This document shows positions 24,292 to 33,649 of a stretch of 64,000 nt of DNA, piece by piece. Position 1 is the first letter of the stretch. Every line of letters starts with the position of its first letter. The DNA is from Rhizobium freirei PRF 81 (GTDB lineage: Bacteria; Pseudomonadota; Alphaproteobacteria; Rhizobiales; Rhizobiaceae): the NCBI RefSeq assembly GCF_000359745.1, contig NZ_AQHN01000072.1, positions 62,001-126,000 on the forward strand, in the 5' to 3' direction. A program made the position numbers and the translations under genes. The notes beneath the pieces were generated by a model that did not search any database, was not told the DNA's origin, and was given only the letters and a program-made list of their open reading frames with translations.

Positions 24292-24648
24292 TCAGCCGAA
24301 TGTTGCCAGAAGTTTTTTCGGGGCGCGGTATCGCCACGCCTCGATCAAACGCCGCTGCAGTTCTTCGTCACCAATCGCGGTGATGCGCAGGGGCAGGGAA
24401 GGCCAGCCGACATAGTGATCCGTCTGGAAATAGATCTCCGGCGCCATTTCCATCAGCTGTTCCTTGCGGTCGATCGGCAGCGACAGCACGATGGTCTCGT
24501 TGTTCTTGACCGTCACGAATGCCTTGCCGCCGACCTTGAATGCCGGCAGGCCGTAATGTGTGCCGGGTTCGACTTCCGGCAGCCGGGCTTGCATCACGAG
24601 CCTGTTCAGTCGTTCCGCGATGACATCCATATCGACGTTTGAGGACAT
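24292..24648 (-). CDS. MmcQ/YjbR-family protein
   Basis: A 118-residue cytosolic protein. GTHYGLPAFKVGGKAFVTV, then YFQTDHYVGWPSLPLRI and EAWRYRAPKKL are the conserved blocks of the MmcQ/YjbR fold, which has a CyaY-like shape and may bind DNA. The function is unknown. It lies 27 bases after a small conserved-looking gene in the same direction, probably one transcript. Confidence 0.82.
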   Translation of the reverse strand: MSSNVDMDVIAERLNRLVMQARLPEVEPGTHYGLPAFKVGGKAFVTVKNNETIVLSLPIDRKEQLMEMAPEIYFQTDHYVGWPSLPLRITAIGDEELQRRLIEAWRYRAPKKLLATFG

Positions 24649-24675
24649 GTTCGCTCCAGAGGCGTAGGGTCTCTC

Positions 24676-24861
24676 CTAAGTGCATTCTTCCGGTTGAGCG
24701 GCTCTTTTGTCCATAGGCCGGCCGAGGTTTTCCGGCATGAGCGGCAGGTCGGCGAGTTCTTCGAGAGACATGGCCGCGAGCAGCGGATGCTGCAGCGGAT
24801 CGTCTTCCTGCCTGCGATTTTCATCCTGCAAGTCATTGAAGAAAAGCTTCAATATGGACAT
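24676..24861 (-). CDS. Small hypothetical protein (61 residues)
   Basis: I do not recognise the family. The protein starts MSILKLFFNDLQDENRR and is acidic and rich in leucine, proline and glutamate (HPLLAAMSLEELADLPLMPENLG). It has no membrane helix and one cysteine near the end. A good AGGAGG six bases before the ATG is the best evidence for translation. It precedes the YjbR-like gene by 27 bases and may be cotranscribed with it. Confidence 0.55.
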   Translation of the reverse strand: MSILKLFFNDLQDENRRQEDDPLQHPLLAAMSLEELADLPLMPENLGRPMDKRAAQPEECT

Positions 24862-24998
24862 GGTATGCCTCCTGAGATTTCTCCGCATCGATGCAACCAT
24901 AAGGGCATCGGCCGGCCTGGCGGCGGCAGGTTTCAATTCCATGCTGCAATAATCGCGCCGGTTCTCGCTTTATTCAATTGAGAATGACGAGATACTGA

Positions 24999-25013
24999 TA
25001 TAGATATTCTATA
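24999..25013. promoter_or_regulatory. Palindrome at the LysR start
   Basis: TATAG (24999-25003) and CTATA (25009-25013) form a dyad with a 5-base spacer that touches the start codon of the LysR gene. No Shine-Dalgarno sequence is evident, so the gene may have a very short leader and be self-repressed. Confidence 0.3.
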
Positions 25014-25909
25014 TGCGAAATCTCAACAGCGTGCATTTGAATGGCCTTCGAGCCGTGGAAGCGGTGGGGCGGCTGGGGTCGCTGCAGGCTGCTGCGGATG
25101 AACTCGGCGTGACGATCGGCGCGGTCAGCCAGCAGGTCATCAAGGCCGAGGCGCAATTGGGCCGGCCGTTGTTCGAGCGCACGCCGAAGGGCATGATGAT
25201 GACGGAAGCCGGTGCCGCGGTGCTGGCCCGGCTGGAGGAGGGTTTCAAGGCATTATCGGCAGCGGTGGCGGTCGCGCAGCATAAGGATGAGAATATTCTC
25301 ACCATTTCCGTTGCCCCGGTTTTTGCCGCCCGCTGGCTGGTGTATCGCCTCGATCGCTTTGCCAATCGTCACCCCGATATCCGCCTGCGCATCGACGCCA
25401 CCACACGGCTGATCAATCCGGCGACATCGGACGTCGATATCGGTATTCGGGTCGGCAGCGGGCAGTGGCCGGATGTCAAGTCAGAGCTGTTGCTGGCACA
25501 GGAAGTCTTCCCGGTCGTCACGCCGCGGATCGCCGCCACGCTCCGGGAGCCCGCAGACCTGCTGAAAGTCCCTGCGGTGATCGACGGACATGCGATGTTC
25601 GGCTGGGAGGTCTGGCTGAAAAAGGCTGGCCTATCAGGCCATTGCATGGAAGAGCGGCACATCTTCAACGATGCATCGCTCTGCCTCGATGCCGCCATGG
25701 CGGGGCAGGGTGTGATGCTCGCCTGGCAGACGCTGGCCGCCTATGCCCTGGAGCAGAAATGCCTCGTCGATCCCTTCGGCATCCGCGCCAGAACGGGCTT
25801 CGGCCACTATTTCGTTACGGCCGAAGGCGTGCGGGAGCCGAAGAAAGTCACCGCTTTCAAGACTTGGATCCGTGAGGAGATGGAAGAGAGCATGCGCCTC
25901 TTCCAATAA
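25013..25909 (+). CDS. LysR-family regulator (GcvA-like)
   Basis: A 298-residue LysR protein. The HTH is ALEAVGRLGSLQAAADELGVT-like (residues about 12-60), with QQVIKAEAQLGRPLFERTPKG. It contains FAARWLVYRLDRFANRHPDIRLRI and the DIGIRVGSG segment found in GcvA/AmpR-type members. It is divergent from the small hypothetical gene and convergent with a GST gene. The target is unknown. Confidence 0.88.
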   Translation: MRNLNSVHLNGLRAVEAVGRLGSLQAAADELGVTIGAVSQQVIKAEAQLGRPLFERTPKGMMMTEAGAAVLARLEEGFKALSAAVAVAQHKDENILTISVAPVFAARWLVYRLDRFANRHPDIRLRIDATTRLINPATSDVDIGIRVGSGQWPDVKSELLLAQEVFPVVTPRIAATLREPADLLKVPAVIDGHAMFGWEVWLKKAGLSGHCMEERHIFNDASLCLDAAMAGQGVMLAWQTLAAYALEQKCLVDPFGIRARTGFGHYFVTAEGVREPKKVTAFKTWIREEMEESMRLFQ

Positions 25910-25915
25910 CCAATA

Positions 25916-26575
25916 TCAGACCGACTCCTTGCCGCGCGTCGCCTGCATGGCCTTGTAGGCGGCACGCGACTGGCAGCGTTCGATCCATGCCTTCATCTTC
26001 GGGCGAGCGTCGAACAATTCTTGCTCGGTCTGGGCGTAGCGCAGCACTTCCGCGAGGTTGAGGTCGGCGGCGGTAAAGCGGTTCCCGACGAGGTAGTCCT
26101 GATTTTGCAGGTGCTTTTCCAGCACGTCGAGCGGCTTTTTCAGTGAGCGGCAGGCGACCGCGATCCCGGCCTTGCCGGGCTCGCTGCTTTCCTGCGCATT
26201 GTCATAGATGCGTACGAGCGCGACGCTGTAGGGTTCGACTTCGGTCGCTGCCCACATGGTCCACATCGACATCAGCCCTTCCTCTTCCACCGTCTTGCCG
26301 GCAAGCGGGCCGCCATATCTGCGCGCGAGGTAGAGGTTGATGGCAAGCGATTCATGCATCGTGAGGTCGCCATCCTTGATGCAGGGGATCATGCCCATCG
26401 GATTGACCGTCAGAAACTCCGGCGACATCGTGTTGATCGGCGCGTCGACGGCGAGCGGATTGGCAAGCCGGCCGGCCTGGATCACGGGCACGGATTTGAA
26501 CTCGATGCCGAGCTCCTCCGCCATCCAGTAATTGCGCGAGGCGCGCGAGCGATAGACACCGTAGATCGTCAGCAT
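25916..26575 (-). CDS. Glutathione S-transferase-like protein
   Basis: A 219-residue GST. MLTIYGVYRSRASRNYWMAEELG is the start of the thioredoxin-like domain with serine/arginine at the active-site turn. NPMGMIPCIKDGDLTMHESLAINLYLARRYG supplies the cis-proline and the ESLAI glutathione site. The helical domain includes LVGNRFTAADLNLAEVLRYA. GGGAG precedes the start. It is convergent with the LysR gene by 6 bases and divergent from the large oxidoreductase at 26879. The substrate is unknown. Confidence 0.87.
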   Translation of the reverse strand: MLTIYGVYRSRASRNYWMAEELGIEFKSVPVIQAGRLANPLAVDAPINTMSPEFLTVNPMGMIPCIKDGDLTMHESLAINLYLARRYGGPLAGKTVEEEGLMSMWTMWAATEVEPYSVALVRIYDNAQESSEPGKAGIAVACRSLKKPLDVLEKHLQNQDYLVGNRFTAADLNLAEVLRYAQTEQELFDARPKMKAWIERCQSRAAYKAMQATRGKESV

Positions 26576-26878
26576 GTGGGTCTCCCAGATTCGAGTCGGC
26601 GCGACATTATTGGGAGGGCCGGACGAGTAAAAGATCCTGCGGCTGATATCTCTTATGAAAGCTTGTGATGGATGGCAGCGCAGCTTGCTCCGTAAGCACG
26701 AAAACATCTGCCAACCGGCCGAAATCTTTGCAAATCATGCTGCGGAGGCCTAGCCTTCGTTCGGAAATTAGCGTCGGTGCATGTTACCGTTCGATCACGG
26801 CTTTCGTCGGATGCGGTAGGAGGCATCCGGTGAAATGCATATGGGCAATCGGTGACTGCGATCTCGGGAGGAGAGCAG
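26576..26878. other. 303-base divergent intergenic region
   Basis: No gene is supported. One hairpin is visible: CGGATGC (26808-26814) with GCATCCG (26823-26829), about 50 bases before the oxidoreductase start. It must hold the promoters of the GST and of the oxidoreductase, but I cannot place them with confidence. Confidence 0.4.
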
Positions 26879-29800
26879 ATGCTTGCGACCGGCGTTTCGC
26901 TAGACGACAAATATACCGCAGAGGACGGCCGCGTTTTCATGACCGGCCTGCAGGCGCTGGTGCGGCTGCCCATGACCCAGATGCGGCGCGACCGGGCGGC
27001 CGGTCTCAACACGGCAGCCTTCATTTCCGGTTACCGCGGCTCGCCGCTCGGCGGCTACGACCAGCAGCTTCTGAAAGCGCAGACCTATCTCGATGCGCAT
27101 GACGTCACCTTTCAGCCCGGCATCAACGAGGATCTTGCCGCAACGGCCGTCTGGGGCTCGCAGCAGGTCGGTCTTTCGCCCGGCGCCCGCAAGGACGGCG
27201 TGCTCGGCATCTGGTATGGCAAGGGCCCCGGCGTCGATCGCTCCGGCGACGTGCTGAAGCATGGTAATGCGGCCGGCACCTCCAGGCATGGCGGCGTCCT
27301 CTGTTTCGCCGGCGATGATCACTCCGCCAAATCCTCGACCATTCCGCACCAGACCGACCATGATTTCATGTCGGCGCTCATTCCGGTCATCTATCCCTCA
27401 TCCATCCACGAGTTTCTGGAATACGGCCTGCTCGGCATCGCCATGTCGCGCTACTCCGGCTGCTGGGTCGGCATGAAATTCATTGCCGACACGGTCGAGA
27501 CGACCGCAGCCGTCGATCTCTCCGGCGAAAAGCGGCAATTTGTCTTGCCGAGTGATTTCGAATTGCCGCCCGGCGGCCTCAATCTGCGCTGGCCAGATCC
27601 GCCGCTGATCCAGGACGATCGCCTGCAGAACTACAAAGCCTATGCTGCCATCGCCTTTGCCCGCGCCAATCGCGTCGACCAAGTGACGCATGACGTCCCC
27701 AATGCCCGCTTCGGCATCATCTCGTCTGGCAAGGCCTATGAGGACGTGCTGCAGGCGCTGCGCGAACTCGAGATTGGCCCACGGGAGATGGCTGATATCG
27801 GCCTGCGTATCCTCAAGGTGCGGATGCCCTGGCCGCTGGAGCCGGAGGCAGTTCGGCATTTCTCCGAAGGGCTGGATGAGGTGCTTGTCGTCGAAGAGCG
27901 ACGCGAGATCATCGAAAACCAGATCAAGCAGCAGCTGTTCAATTGGCGCGCCGATGTCCGCCCGCGCATCGTTGGCAAGTTCGACGAGCACGACAAACCC
28001 TATCTCAGCCTGTCTTCGGCACTGACCGTCGGCGCGGTCGCAAGAGCCATCGCCGGCCGCATCGTCAAGCTCGATCTCGACCAGGGTCTGCATGACCGCA
28101 TCGCGGCCAAGCTTGCTCATCTTGCCGAGCGCGGCCAGATCAGCCGCAGCCATGTGGCGCCGCTGAACCGCACGCCGTTCTTCTGCTCCGGCTGTCCGCA
28201 CAATACCTCCACCCGCGTTCCCGAAGGCAGCCGCGCCGCCGCTGGTATTGGTTGCCACTACATGGTCACCTGGATGGACCGCAGCACCGAGACCTTCACG
28301 CAGATGGGCGGCGAAGGCGTGCCGTGGACGGCGATCGCCCGTTACACCGACGAAAAGCACATGTTCGTCAATCTCGGCGACGGCACCTATTTCCACTCCG
28401 GCATTCTCGCTGTCCGCCAGTCCGTCGCCGCCAAGGTCAACGTCACCTACAAGCTGCTCTACAACGATGCAGTCGCCATGACCGGCGGCCAGCAGATCGA
28501 CGGGCACCTTACGCCGCAACTGGTGACGAAGCAGTTGCATGACGAGGGCGTCAAACCGATCTACCTGCTGTCGGACAATCCCGACGCTTACACCGCCTCC
28601 GAGCTGGCGCCCGGCGTCAAGGTGCTGCATCGCGACCATATCGATCAGGTGATGCTGACCTTGCGCGACACCGAAGGCTGCTCGGCGATCGTCTATGTCC
28701 AGACCTGCGCGGCCGAGAAGCGCCGTCGTCGCAGCCGAGGCTTGATGGAGGATCCGGCCAAGCGCGTCTTCATCAATTCTGCGGTCTGCGAGGGCTGCGG
28801 CGATTGCTCGGTGCAATCCAATTGCATCTCCGTCGAGCCGCTGGAGACGGAATTCGGCCGCAAGCGCCAGATCAACCAGTCGAGCTGCAACAAGGATTTC
28901 TCCTGCGTCAAAGGCTTCTGCCCGTCCTTCGTCACCGTCCATGGCGGCAAGCGCCGCAAGCGGAAGGCTCTGGAACATGCGGATATCGAAGCACCGATGC
29001 CAGAAATTCCCGTCATCGCCGATCGCCCCTGGAACATCGCAATTGCCGGCATCGGCGGCACCGGCATTCTGACCATCGGCGCGATCCTCGAGATGGCTGC
29101 GCATCTCGACGGCAAGGTGCCGATGATCCTCGATATGGCCGGCCTTGCCCAGAAGGGCGGCGCCGTCATGAGCCATCTGCGCATCGGTCTCAATCAGGCC
29201 GACGTCACCTCGTCGCGCATCGTCAACGGCGGTGCTGATCTGCTGTTATCAGCGGATGAGGTTGTGGGCGCCTCCAAGGACGCGATTACACTCTGTTCAT
29301 CGATGCGGACCATTGCCATCGTCAACACGGGCCTGATGCCGGTTGCCGATTTCGTGCGTAATCGCGATTTCGACTTCAAGGCCGGCTCGGTTCAGGACAC
29401 GATCGCCAAGACGGTCAGCGACAAATCCGTCTTCGTCGATTTCAACCATGTGGCAACCGAAGTCACCGGCGATGCCATGTCGACCAACATCCTGCTCACC
29501 GGCTTTGCCTGGCAGCGCGGCTTGCTGCCGCTGTCGTTGGAGGCGATCGAAAAGGCGATCGAGCTCAACGGCGTCGCGGTCAAAGCGAGCCTTTCCGCTT
29601 TCCATTGGGGCCGGCTTCTGGCGCATGATCCGCAGGCCGTGGAGGCCATGATCGCCGAGCCGGATGCCGCCAAGACGCTGGCGGATAAGAGCCTGGAAGA
29701 CCTCATCAAGCATCGCAAGGCACATCTGACTGCCTATCAGGACAGCGCGCTTGCCGAGCGCTATGCTCGTTTCGTGGCTCATGCCAATGCCTTGGCAATC

Positions 29801-30352
29801 AGGGAGCGGCTTTCGGACAAGGTGCCTTTTGCCGTTGCCGTCACCTATGCGCGGGTTCTGGCGTATAAGGATGAATACGAGGTCGCCCGTCTTCTGACGG
29901 ATCCTGCCTTCGAGGCACAGCTGCGGGAGGAGATGGAGGGCGATTTCAAGCTGGCCTTCAATCTTGCCCCGCCGATCTTAGGTGGGAAGGATCCGAACGG
30001 CCGGCCGAAGAAGCGCGAATTCGGCGCCTGGATCCTGCCGTTGCTGCGCGCCCTTGCGCCGATGAAGCGGCTGCGCGGCACCGTCTTCGATCCCTTCGGC
30101 TATATGGAGGAGCGTCGGGTGGAACGCCGCCTGATTGCCGAATACGAAGGGATTGCCGGGCGTGTACTTGCAGGTCTGCGCCACGACAACGAAGCCGAGG
30201 CCCTTGTCCTCCTATCGTTGTTTGACGAGATAAGAGGGTTCGGCCCGGTCAAGGAAGAGGCGATCCGCAAGATCATGGCGAAGATCGCGGACAAGATGAA
30301 GGCCTATGAGACGCCACGGGAGAAGCAGCAAGTGCCGGCCAATGCCGCATGA
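26879..30352 (+). CDS. Indolepyruvate ferredoxin oxidoreductase-type 2-oxoacid oxidoreductase
   Basis: A 1157-residue fused enzyme that decarboxylates aryl or branched 2-oxoacids to acyl-CoA, passing electrons to an iron-sulfur protein. The order is: pyrimidine-binding domain (GYRGSPLGGYDQQL), then the TPP domain with CSGCPHNTST and GDGTYFHSGILAVRQS. A ferredoxin-like cysteine block CEGCGDCSVQSNC with SCNKDFSCVKGFCPSF comes next. The gamma domain begins IAGIGGTGILTIG. GGGAGGAG precedes the ATG at 26879. The leucine operon starts 86 bases later, so 4-methyl-2-oxopentanoate is a possible substrate; this is inference. Confidence 0.9.
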   Translation: MLATGVSLDDKYTAEDGRVFMTGLQALVRLPMTQMRRDRAAGLNTAAFISGYRGSPLGGYDQQLLKAQTYLDAHDVTFQPGINEDLAATAVWGSQQVGLSPGARKDGVLGIWYGKGPGVDRSGDVLKHGNAAGTSRHGGVLCFAGDDHSAKSSTIPHQTDHDFMSALIPVIYPSSIHEFLEYGLLGIAMSRYSGCWVGMKFIADTVETTAAVDLSGEKRQFVLPSDFELPPGGLNLRWPDPPLIQDDRLQNYKAYAAIAFARANRVDQVTHDVPNARFGIISSGKAYEDVLQALRELEIGPREMADIGLRILKVRMPWPLEPEAVRHFSEGLDEVLVVEERREIIENQIKQQLFNWRADVRPRIVGKFDEHDKPYLSLSSALTVGAVARAIAGRIVKLDLDQGLHDRIAAKLAHLAERGQISRSHVAPLNRTPFFCSGCPHNTSTRVPEGSRAAAGIGCHYMVTWMDRSTETFTQMGGEGVPWTAIARYTDEKHMFVNLGDGTYFHSGILAVRQSVAAKVNVTYKLLYNDAVAMTGGQQIDGHLTPQLVTKQLHDEGVKPIYLLSDNPDAYTASELAPGVKVLHRDHIDQVMLTLRDTEGCSAIVYVQTCAAEKRRRRSRGLMEDPAKRVFINSAVCEGCGDCSVQSNCISVEPLETEFGRKRQINQSSCNKDFSCVKGFCPSFVTVHGGKRRKRKALEHADIEAPMPEIPVIADRPWNIAIAGIGGTGILTIGAILEMAAHLDGKVPMILDMAGLAQKGGAVMSHLRIGLNQADVTSSRIVNGGADLLLSADEVVGASKDAITLCSSMRTIAIVNTGLMPVADFVRNRDFDFKAGSVQDTIAKTVSDKSVFVDFNHVATEVTGDAMSTNILLTGFAWQRGLLPLSLEAIEKAIELNGVAVKASLSAFHWGRLLAHDPQAVEAMIAEPDAAKTLADKSLEDLIKHRKAHLTAYQDSALAERYARFVAHANALAIRERLSDKVPFAVAVTYARVLAYKDEYEVARLLTDPAFEAQLREEMEGDFKLAFNLAPPILGGKDPNGRPKKREFGAWILPLLRALAPMKRLRGTVFDPFGYMEERRVERRLIAEYEGIAGRVLAGLRHDNEAEALVLLSLFDEIRGFGPVKEEAIRKIMAKIADKMKAYETPREKQQVPANAA

Positions 30353-30438
30353 CGGCTAAGGCGGGCGCTTGAAGCGGGCATAAAGAGATATACGTTCACA
30401 AGGATCGGACGTTTGCGACGGTCGGGAGGAGAAGCCGG

Positions 30439-31602
30439 ATGTTTGCAGGGGGATTGAACTTCGCGCTTGGGGAGGACATCGATGCGCTGCGCGAGCAGGT
30501 GCGCCGTTTTGCCAACCACCGCATCGCGCCGATCGCCGATGAGATCGATCGCAACAATGGCTTCCCGATGCATCTCTGGAAGGAGATGGGCGATCTCGGC
30601 TTGCTCGGGGTCACCGTCGATGAGGCCTTTGGCGGCGCCGGCCTCGGTTATCTCGCCCACACGGTTGTCATGGAAGAGATCAGCCGCGCTTCGGCTTCCG
30701 TCGGCCTCAGCTATGGCGCCCATTCCAACCTTTGCGTCAACCAGATCCATCGCAACGGCACGACCGCGCAGAAGGAGCGCTATCTTCCGAAGCTGATCTC
30801 CGGCGAGCATGTCGGCGCCTTGGCCATGTCGGAACCGGGCGCCGGCTCGGATGTCGTCTCCATGAAACTCCAAGCCGAAAAGCGCGGCCATCATTATGTG
30901 CTGAACGGCAGCAAGATGTGGATCACCAATGGGCCGGACGCCGATGTCCTCGTCGTCTACGCCAAGACTTCGCCCGATGCCGGCCCGCGAGGGATCACCG
31001 CCTTTCTCGTCGAAAAGGGCTTCCCCGGCTTCTCCGTCGGCCAGAAGCTCGACAAGCTTGGCATGCGCGGCTCCCACACGTCGGAACTGATCTTCGTCGA
31101 TTGCGAAGTGCCGGAGGAAAATGTTCTGGGCCAAGTCGATGGCGGCGTGCGTGTGCTGATGTCGGGCCTCGACTATGAGCGCGTCGTGCTGTCGGGCGGT
31201 CCCGTCGGCATCATGGCCGCCTGCATGGATGTGGTGCTGCCCTACATGCATGAGCGCAGGCAGTTCGGCCAGTCGATCGGCGAATTCCAGCTCATGCAGG
31301 GTAAGCTTGCCGACATGTATGTCACCATGAATGCCGCGCGCGCCTATGTCTATGCGGTCGCAGCCGCCTGCGATCGCGGCGAAACGACCCGCAAGGATGC
31401 CGCCGGCTGCATTCTCTATTCCGCCGAGAAGGCGACGGCGCTGGCGCTCGAATGCATCCAGGCGCTCGGTGGCAATGGCTATACCAACGATTATCCCGCC
31501 GGACGTCTGCTGCGCGACGCCAAGCTCTACGAGATCGGCGCTGGCACGTCCGAAATCCGGCGCATGCTGATCGGCCGCGAGTTGTTCGGCGAAACGGCCT
31601 GA
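30439..31602 (+). CDS. ivd: Isovaleryl-CoA dehydrogenase
   Basis: FAD enzyme converting isovaleryl-CoA to 3-methylcrotonyl-CoA in leucine breakdown. The 387 residues have the acyl-CoA dehydrogenase signatures ALAMSEPGAGSDV and QALGGNGYTNDYP. LSYGAHSNLCVNQI is characteristic of IVD. The glutamate in SGLDYERVVLSGG is at the IVD catalytic-base position rather than near the C-terminus. GGAGGAG precedes the ATG. It heads a six-gene packed run with mccB, ridA-like, mccA, mvaB and an enoyl-CoA hydratase gene. Confidence 0.95.
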   Translation: MFAGGLNFALGEDIDALREQVRRFANHRIAPIADEIDRNNGFPMHLWKEMGDLGLLGVTVDEAFGGAGLGYLAHTVVMEEISRASASVGLSYGAHSNLCVNQIHRNGTTAQKERYLPKLISGEHVGALAMSEPGAGSDVVSMKLQAEKRGHHYVLNGSKMWITNGPDADVLVVYAKTSPDAGPRGITAFLVEKGFPGFSVGQKLDKLGMRGSHTSELIFVDCEVPEENVLGQVDGGVRVLMSGLDYERVVLSGGPVGIMAACMDVVLPYMHERRQFGQSIGEFQLMQGKLADMYVTMNAARAYVYAVAAACDRGETTRKDAAGCILYSAEKATALALECIQALGGNGYTNDYPAGRLLRDAKLYEIGAGTSEIRRMLIGRELFGETA

Positions 31603-31618
31603 TTTCGAATTCCATTTT

Positions 31619-31630
31619 ACTCGATCGAGT
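31619..31630. promoter_or_regulatory. 12-base palindrome between ivd and mccB
   Basis: ACTCGATCGAGT is a perfect palindrome in the 36-base gap, nine bases before the mccB ATG. It could be a protein-binding site or simply chance. Confidence 0.2.
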
Positions 31631-31638
31631 GAGGCCGC

Positions 31639-33246
31639 ATGACCGTCCTGAAATCAGAGATATCGACGCATTCCGATCGCTTCCGCGACAATCGTGCGGC
31701 GTTGCTGGAGGCGATCGGGGTCGCCGAGGCTGCGGCGTCGAAGGCGGCGGAAGGCGGCGGAGCGCAGGCGCGCGAGCGGCATGTGAGCCGCGGCAAGATG
31801 CTGCCGCGCGATCGCGTCGCCGGCTTGATCGATCCCGCCACGCCGTTTCTGGAGATCGGCGCGACGGCCGCCCATGGAATGCATAGCGATGAGGCCCCGG
31901 GCGCCGGCCTGATCGCCGGCATCGGCCGCGTTTCGGGCCGTGACTGCATGATCGTCTGCAACGATGCCACGGTCAAAGGCGGCACCTACTATCCGATCAC
32001 GGTGAAGAAGCATCTTCGCGCGCAGGAGATCGCCGCGGAGAACAATCTCCCTTGCATCTATCTCGTCGATTCCGGTGGCGCCAACCTGCCGAACCAGGAC
32101 GAAGTCTTTCCGGATCGCGATCATTTCGGCCGCATCTTCTACAATCAGGCCAATATGTCGGCCGCCGGCATTCCGCAGATTGCCGTCGTCATGGGCTCCT
32201 GCACGGCAGGCGGCGCCTATGTGCCTGCTATGTCCGACGAAACCATCATCGTCGAGAAGCAGGGGACGATCTTTCTCGCCGGTCCGCCGCTCGTCAAGGC
32301 GGCGACGGGGGAGGTGGTCTCGGCCGAGGATCTCGGCGGCGGCGATGTCCATACGCGCCTTTCCGGCGTCGCCGATCATCTGGCGCGCGACGATGCCCAT
32401 GCGCTTGCGCTCGCCCGGCAGGTGGTCGCCAATCTCAATCGCCGCAAGCCTGACGGCGTCGAGTTTCGCACGCCGGAGGCGCCGCTCTACGATCCCGAAG
32501 AAATCCTCGGCATCGTTCCTTCCGACCTGCGCACGCCCTATGATGTGCGCGAAGTCATAGCCCGCATGGTGGACGGCTCCCGCCTCGATGAATTCAAGGC
32601 GCGCTACGGCACGACGCTGGTCTGCGGCTTCGCCCATATCCACGGCATTCCCGTTGGCATCATCGCCAATAACGGCGTGCTCTTCTCGGAGTCGGCGCTG
32701 AAAGGCGCGCATTTCGTCGAACTTTGCTCGCAGCGCAAAATTCCGCTCGTCTTCCTGCAGAACATCACCGGTTTCATGGTTGGCCGGAAATACGAGACTG
32801 AGGGTATAGCCAAGAACGGTGCGAAGCTGGTGACGGCCGTTGCGACGACCAAGGTTCCGAAGGTCACCATGTTGATCGGTGGCTCCTTCGGTGCCGGCAA
32901 TTACGGCATGGCCGGCCGCGCCTATTCGCCGCGCTTCCTCTGGACCTGGCCCAACAGCCGCATCTCGGTCATGGGCGGGGAGCAGGCAGCGGGCGTGCTC
33001 GCCACGGTGCGCGGCGAGGCGCTGGCCCGCGCCGGCAAGCCCTGGACGAAGGAGGAGGAGGCCGCCTTCAAGGCGCCGACGCTCAAAATGTTCGAAACCC
33101 AGAGCCATCCGCTCTACGCCTCGGCCCGCCTCTGGGACGATGGCATCATCGATCCGCGCAAGAGCCGCGACGTGCTGGCTCTGTCGCTTTCAGCAGCACT
33201 CAACGCGCCGATCGAAGACACACGCTTCGGTCTGTTCAGGATGTGA
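31639..33246 (+). CDS. mccB: 3-Methylcrotonyl-CoA carboxylase, carboxyltransferase subunit
   Basis: Transfers CO2 from carboxybiotin to 3-methylcrotonyl-CoA, giving 3-methylglutaconyl-CoA. The 535 residues show the carboxyltransferase core: YLVDSGGANLPNQDEVFPD, the oxyanion region AVVMGSCTAGGAYVPAM and GGSFGAGNYGMAGRAYSPRF. GANLPNQ and PNSRISVMGGEQAAGVLA mark the MCC rather than the propionyl-CoA branch. It works with the biotin subunit MccA downstream, with a RidA-like gene between. Confidence 0.96.
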   Translation: MTVLKSEISTHSDRFRDNRAALLEAIGVAEAAASKAAEGGGAQARERHVSRGKMLPRDRVAGLIDPATPFLEIGATAAHGMHSDEAPGAGLIAGIGRVSGRDCMIVCNDATVKGGTYYPITVKKHLRAQEIAAENNLPCIYLVDSGGANLPNQDEVFPDRDHFGRIFYNQANMSAAGIPQIAVVMGSCTAGGAYVPAMSDETIIVEKQGTIFLAGPPLVKAATGEVVSAEDLGGGDVHTRLSGVADHLARDDAHALALARQVVANLNRRKPDGVEFRTPEAPLYDPEEILGIVPSDLRTPYDVREVIARMVDGSRLDEFKARYGTTLVCGFAHIHGIPVGIIANNGVLFSESALKGAHFVELCSQRKIPLVFLQNITGFMVGRKYETEGIAKNGAKLVTAVATTKVPKVTMLIGGSFGAGNYGMAGRAYSPRFLWTWPNSRISVMGGEQAAGVLATVRGEALARAGKPWTKEEEAAFKAPTLKMFETQSHPLYASARLWDDGIIDPRKSRDVLALSLSAALNAPIEDTRFGLFRM

Positions 33247-33256
33247 GGAGATGGAA

Positions 33257-33640
33257 ATGAAACGCGATGCCATCAATGCCAAGAATGCGCCGCAGCCGCG
33301 CGGCGGCTATGCGCAGGCCGTAAAGCTCGAAAATTTCGAGCGATTGCTGTTTGTCAGCGGCCAGATCCCGATGACGTCGGACGATACGCTGCCTGAGGGG
33401 TTCAAGGCGCAGGCTCGGCAAGCCTGGCTGAATGTCGATGCCCAGCTCAAAGCGGCCGGTATGACCAAGGATGATATCGTCAAGGTCACCACCTTTCTCG
33501 CCGACCGGCACCACACGATGGAAAACCGCGAGATCCGCGCCGAATATCTAGGCCCGCTCACGCCGGCCATGACGGTCGTGATCGCCGGTATTTTCGACAC
33601 CGCCTGGCTGCTCGAAGTCGAAGTCATTGCCGCGCAATAG
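33257..33640 (+). CDS. RidA/YjgF-family protein
   Basis: A 127-residue RidA-fold protein. RGGYAQAVKLENFERLLFVSGQIP resembles the usual RidA N-terminus, and the family core ending PAMTVVIAGIFDTAWLLEVEVIAA is present. Classic RidA has an arginine at the end of a PARxxV motif; here the position reads PAMTVV, so enamine deaminase activity is doubtful. The start at 33257 has GAGGAG six bases upstream (the ATG at 33251 would have none). It is embedded between mccB (10 bases) and mccA (9 bases), so it likely serves leucine catabolism. Confidence 0.85.
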   Translation: MKRDAINAKNAPQPRGGYAQAVKLENFERLLFVSGQIPMTSDDTLPEGFKAQARQAWLNVDAQLKAAGMTKDDIVKVTTFLADRHHTMENREIRAEYLGPLTPAMTVVIAGIFDTAWLLEVEVIAAQ

Positions 33641-33649
33641 GGTTTGCCG

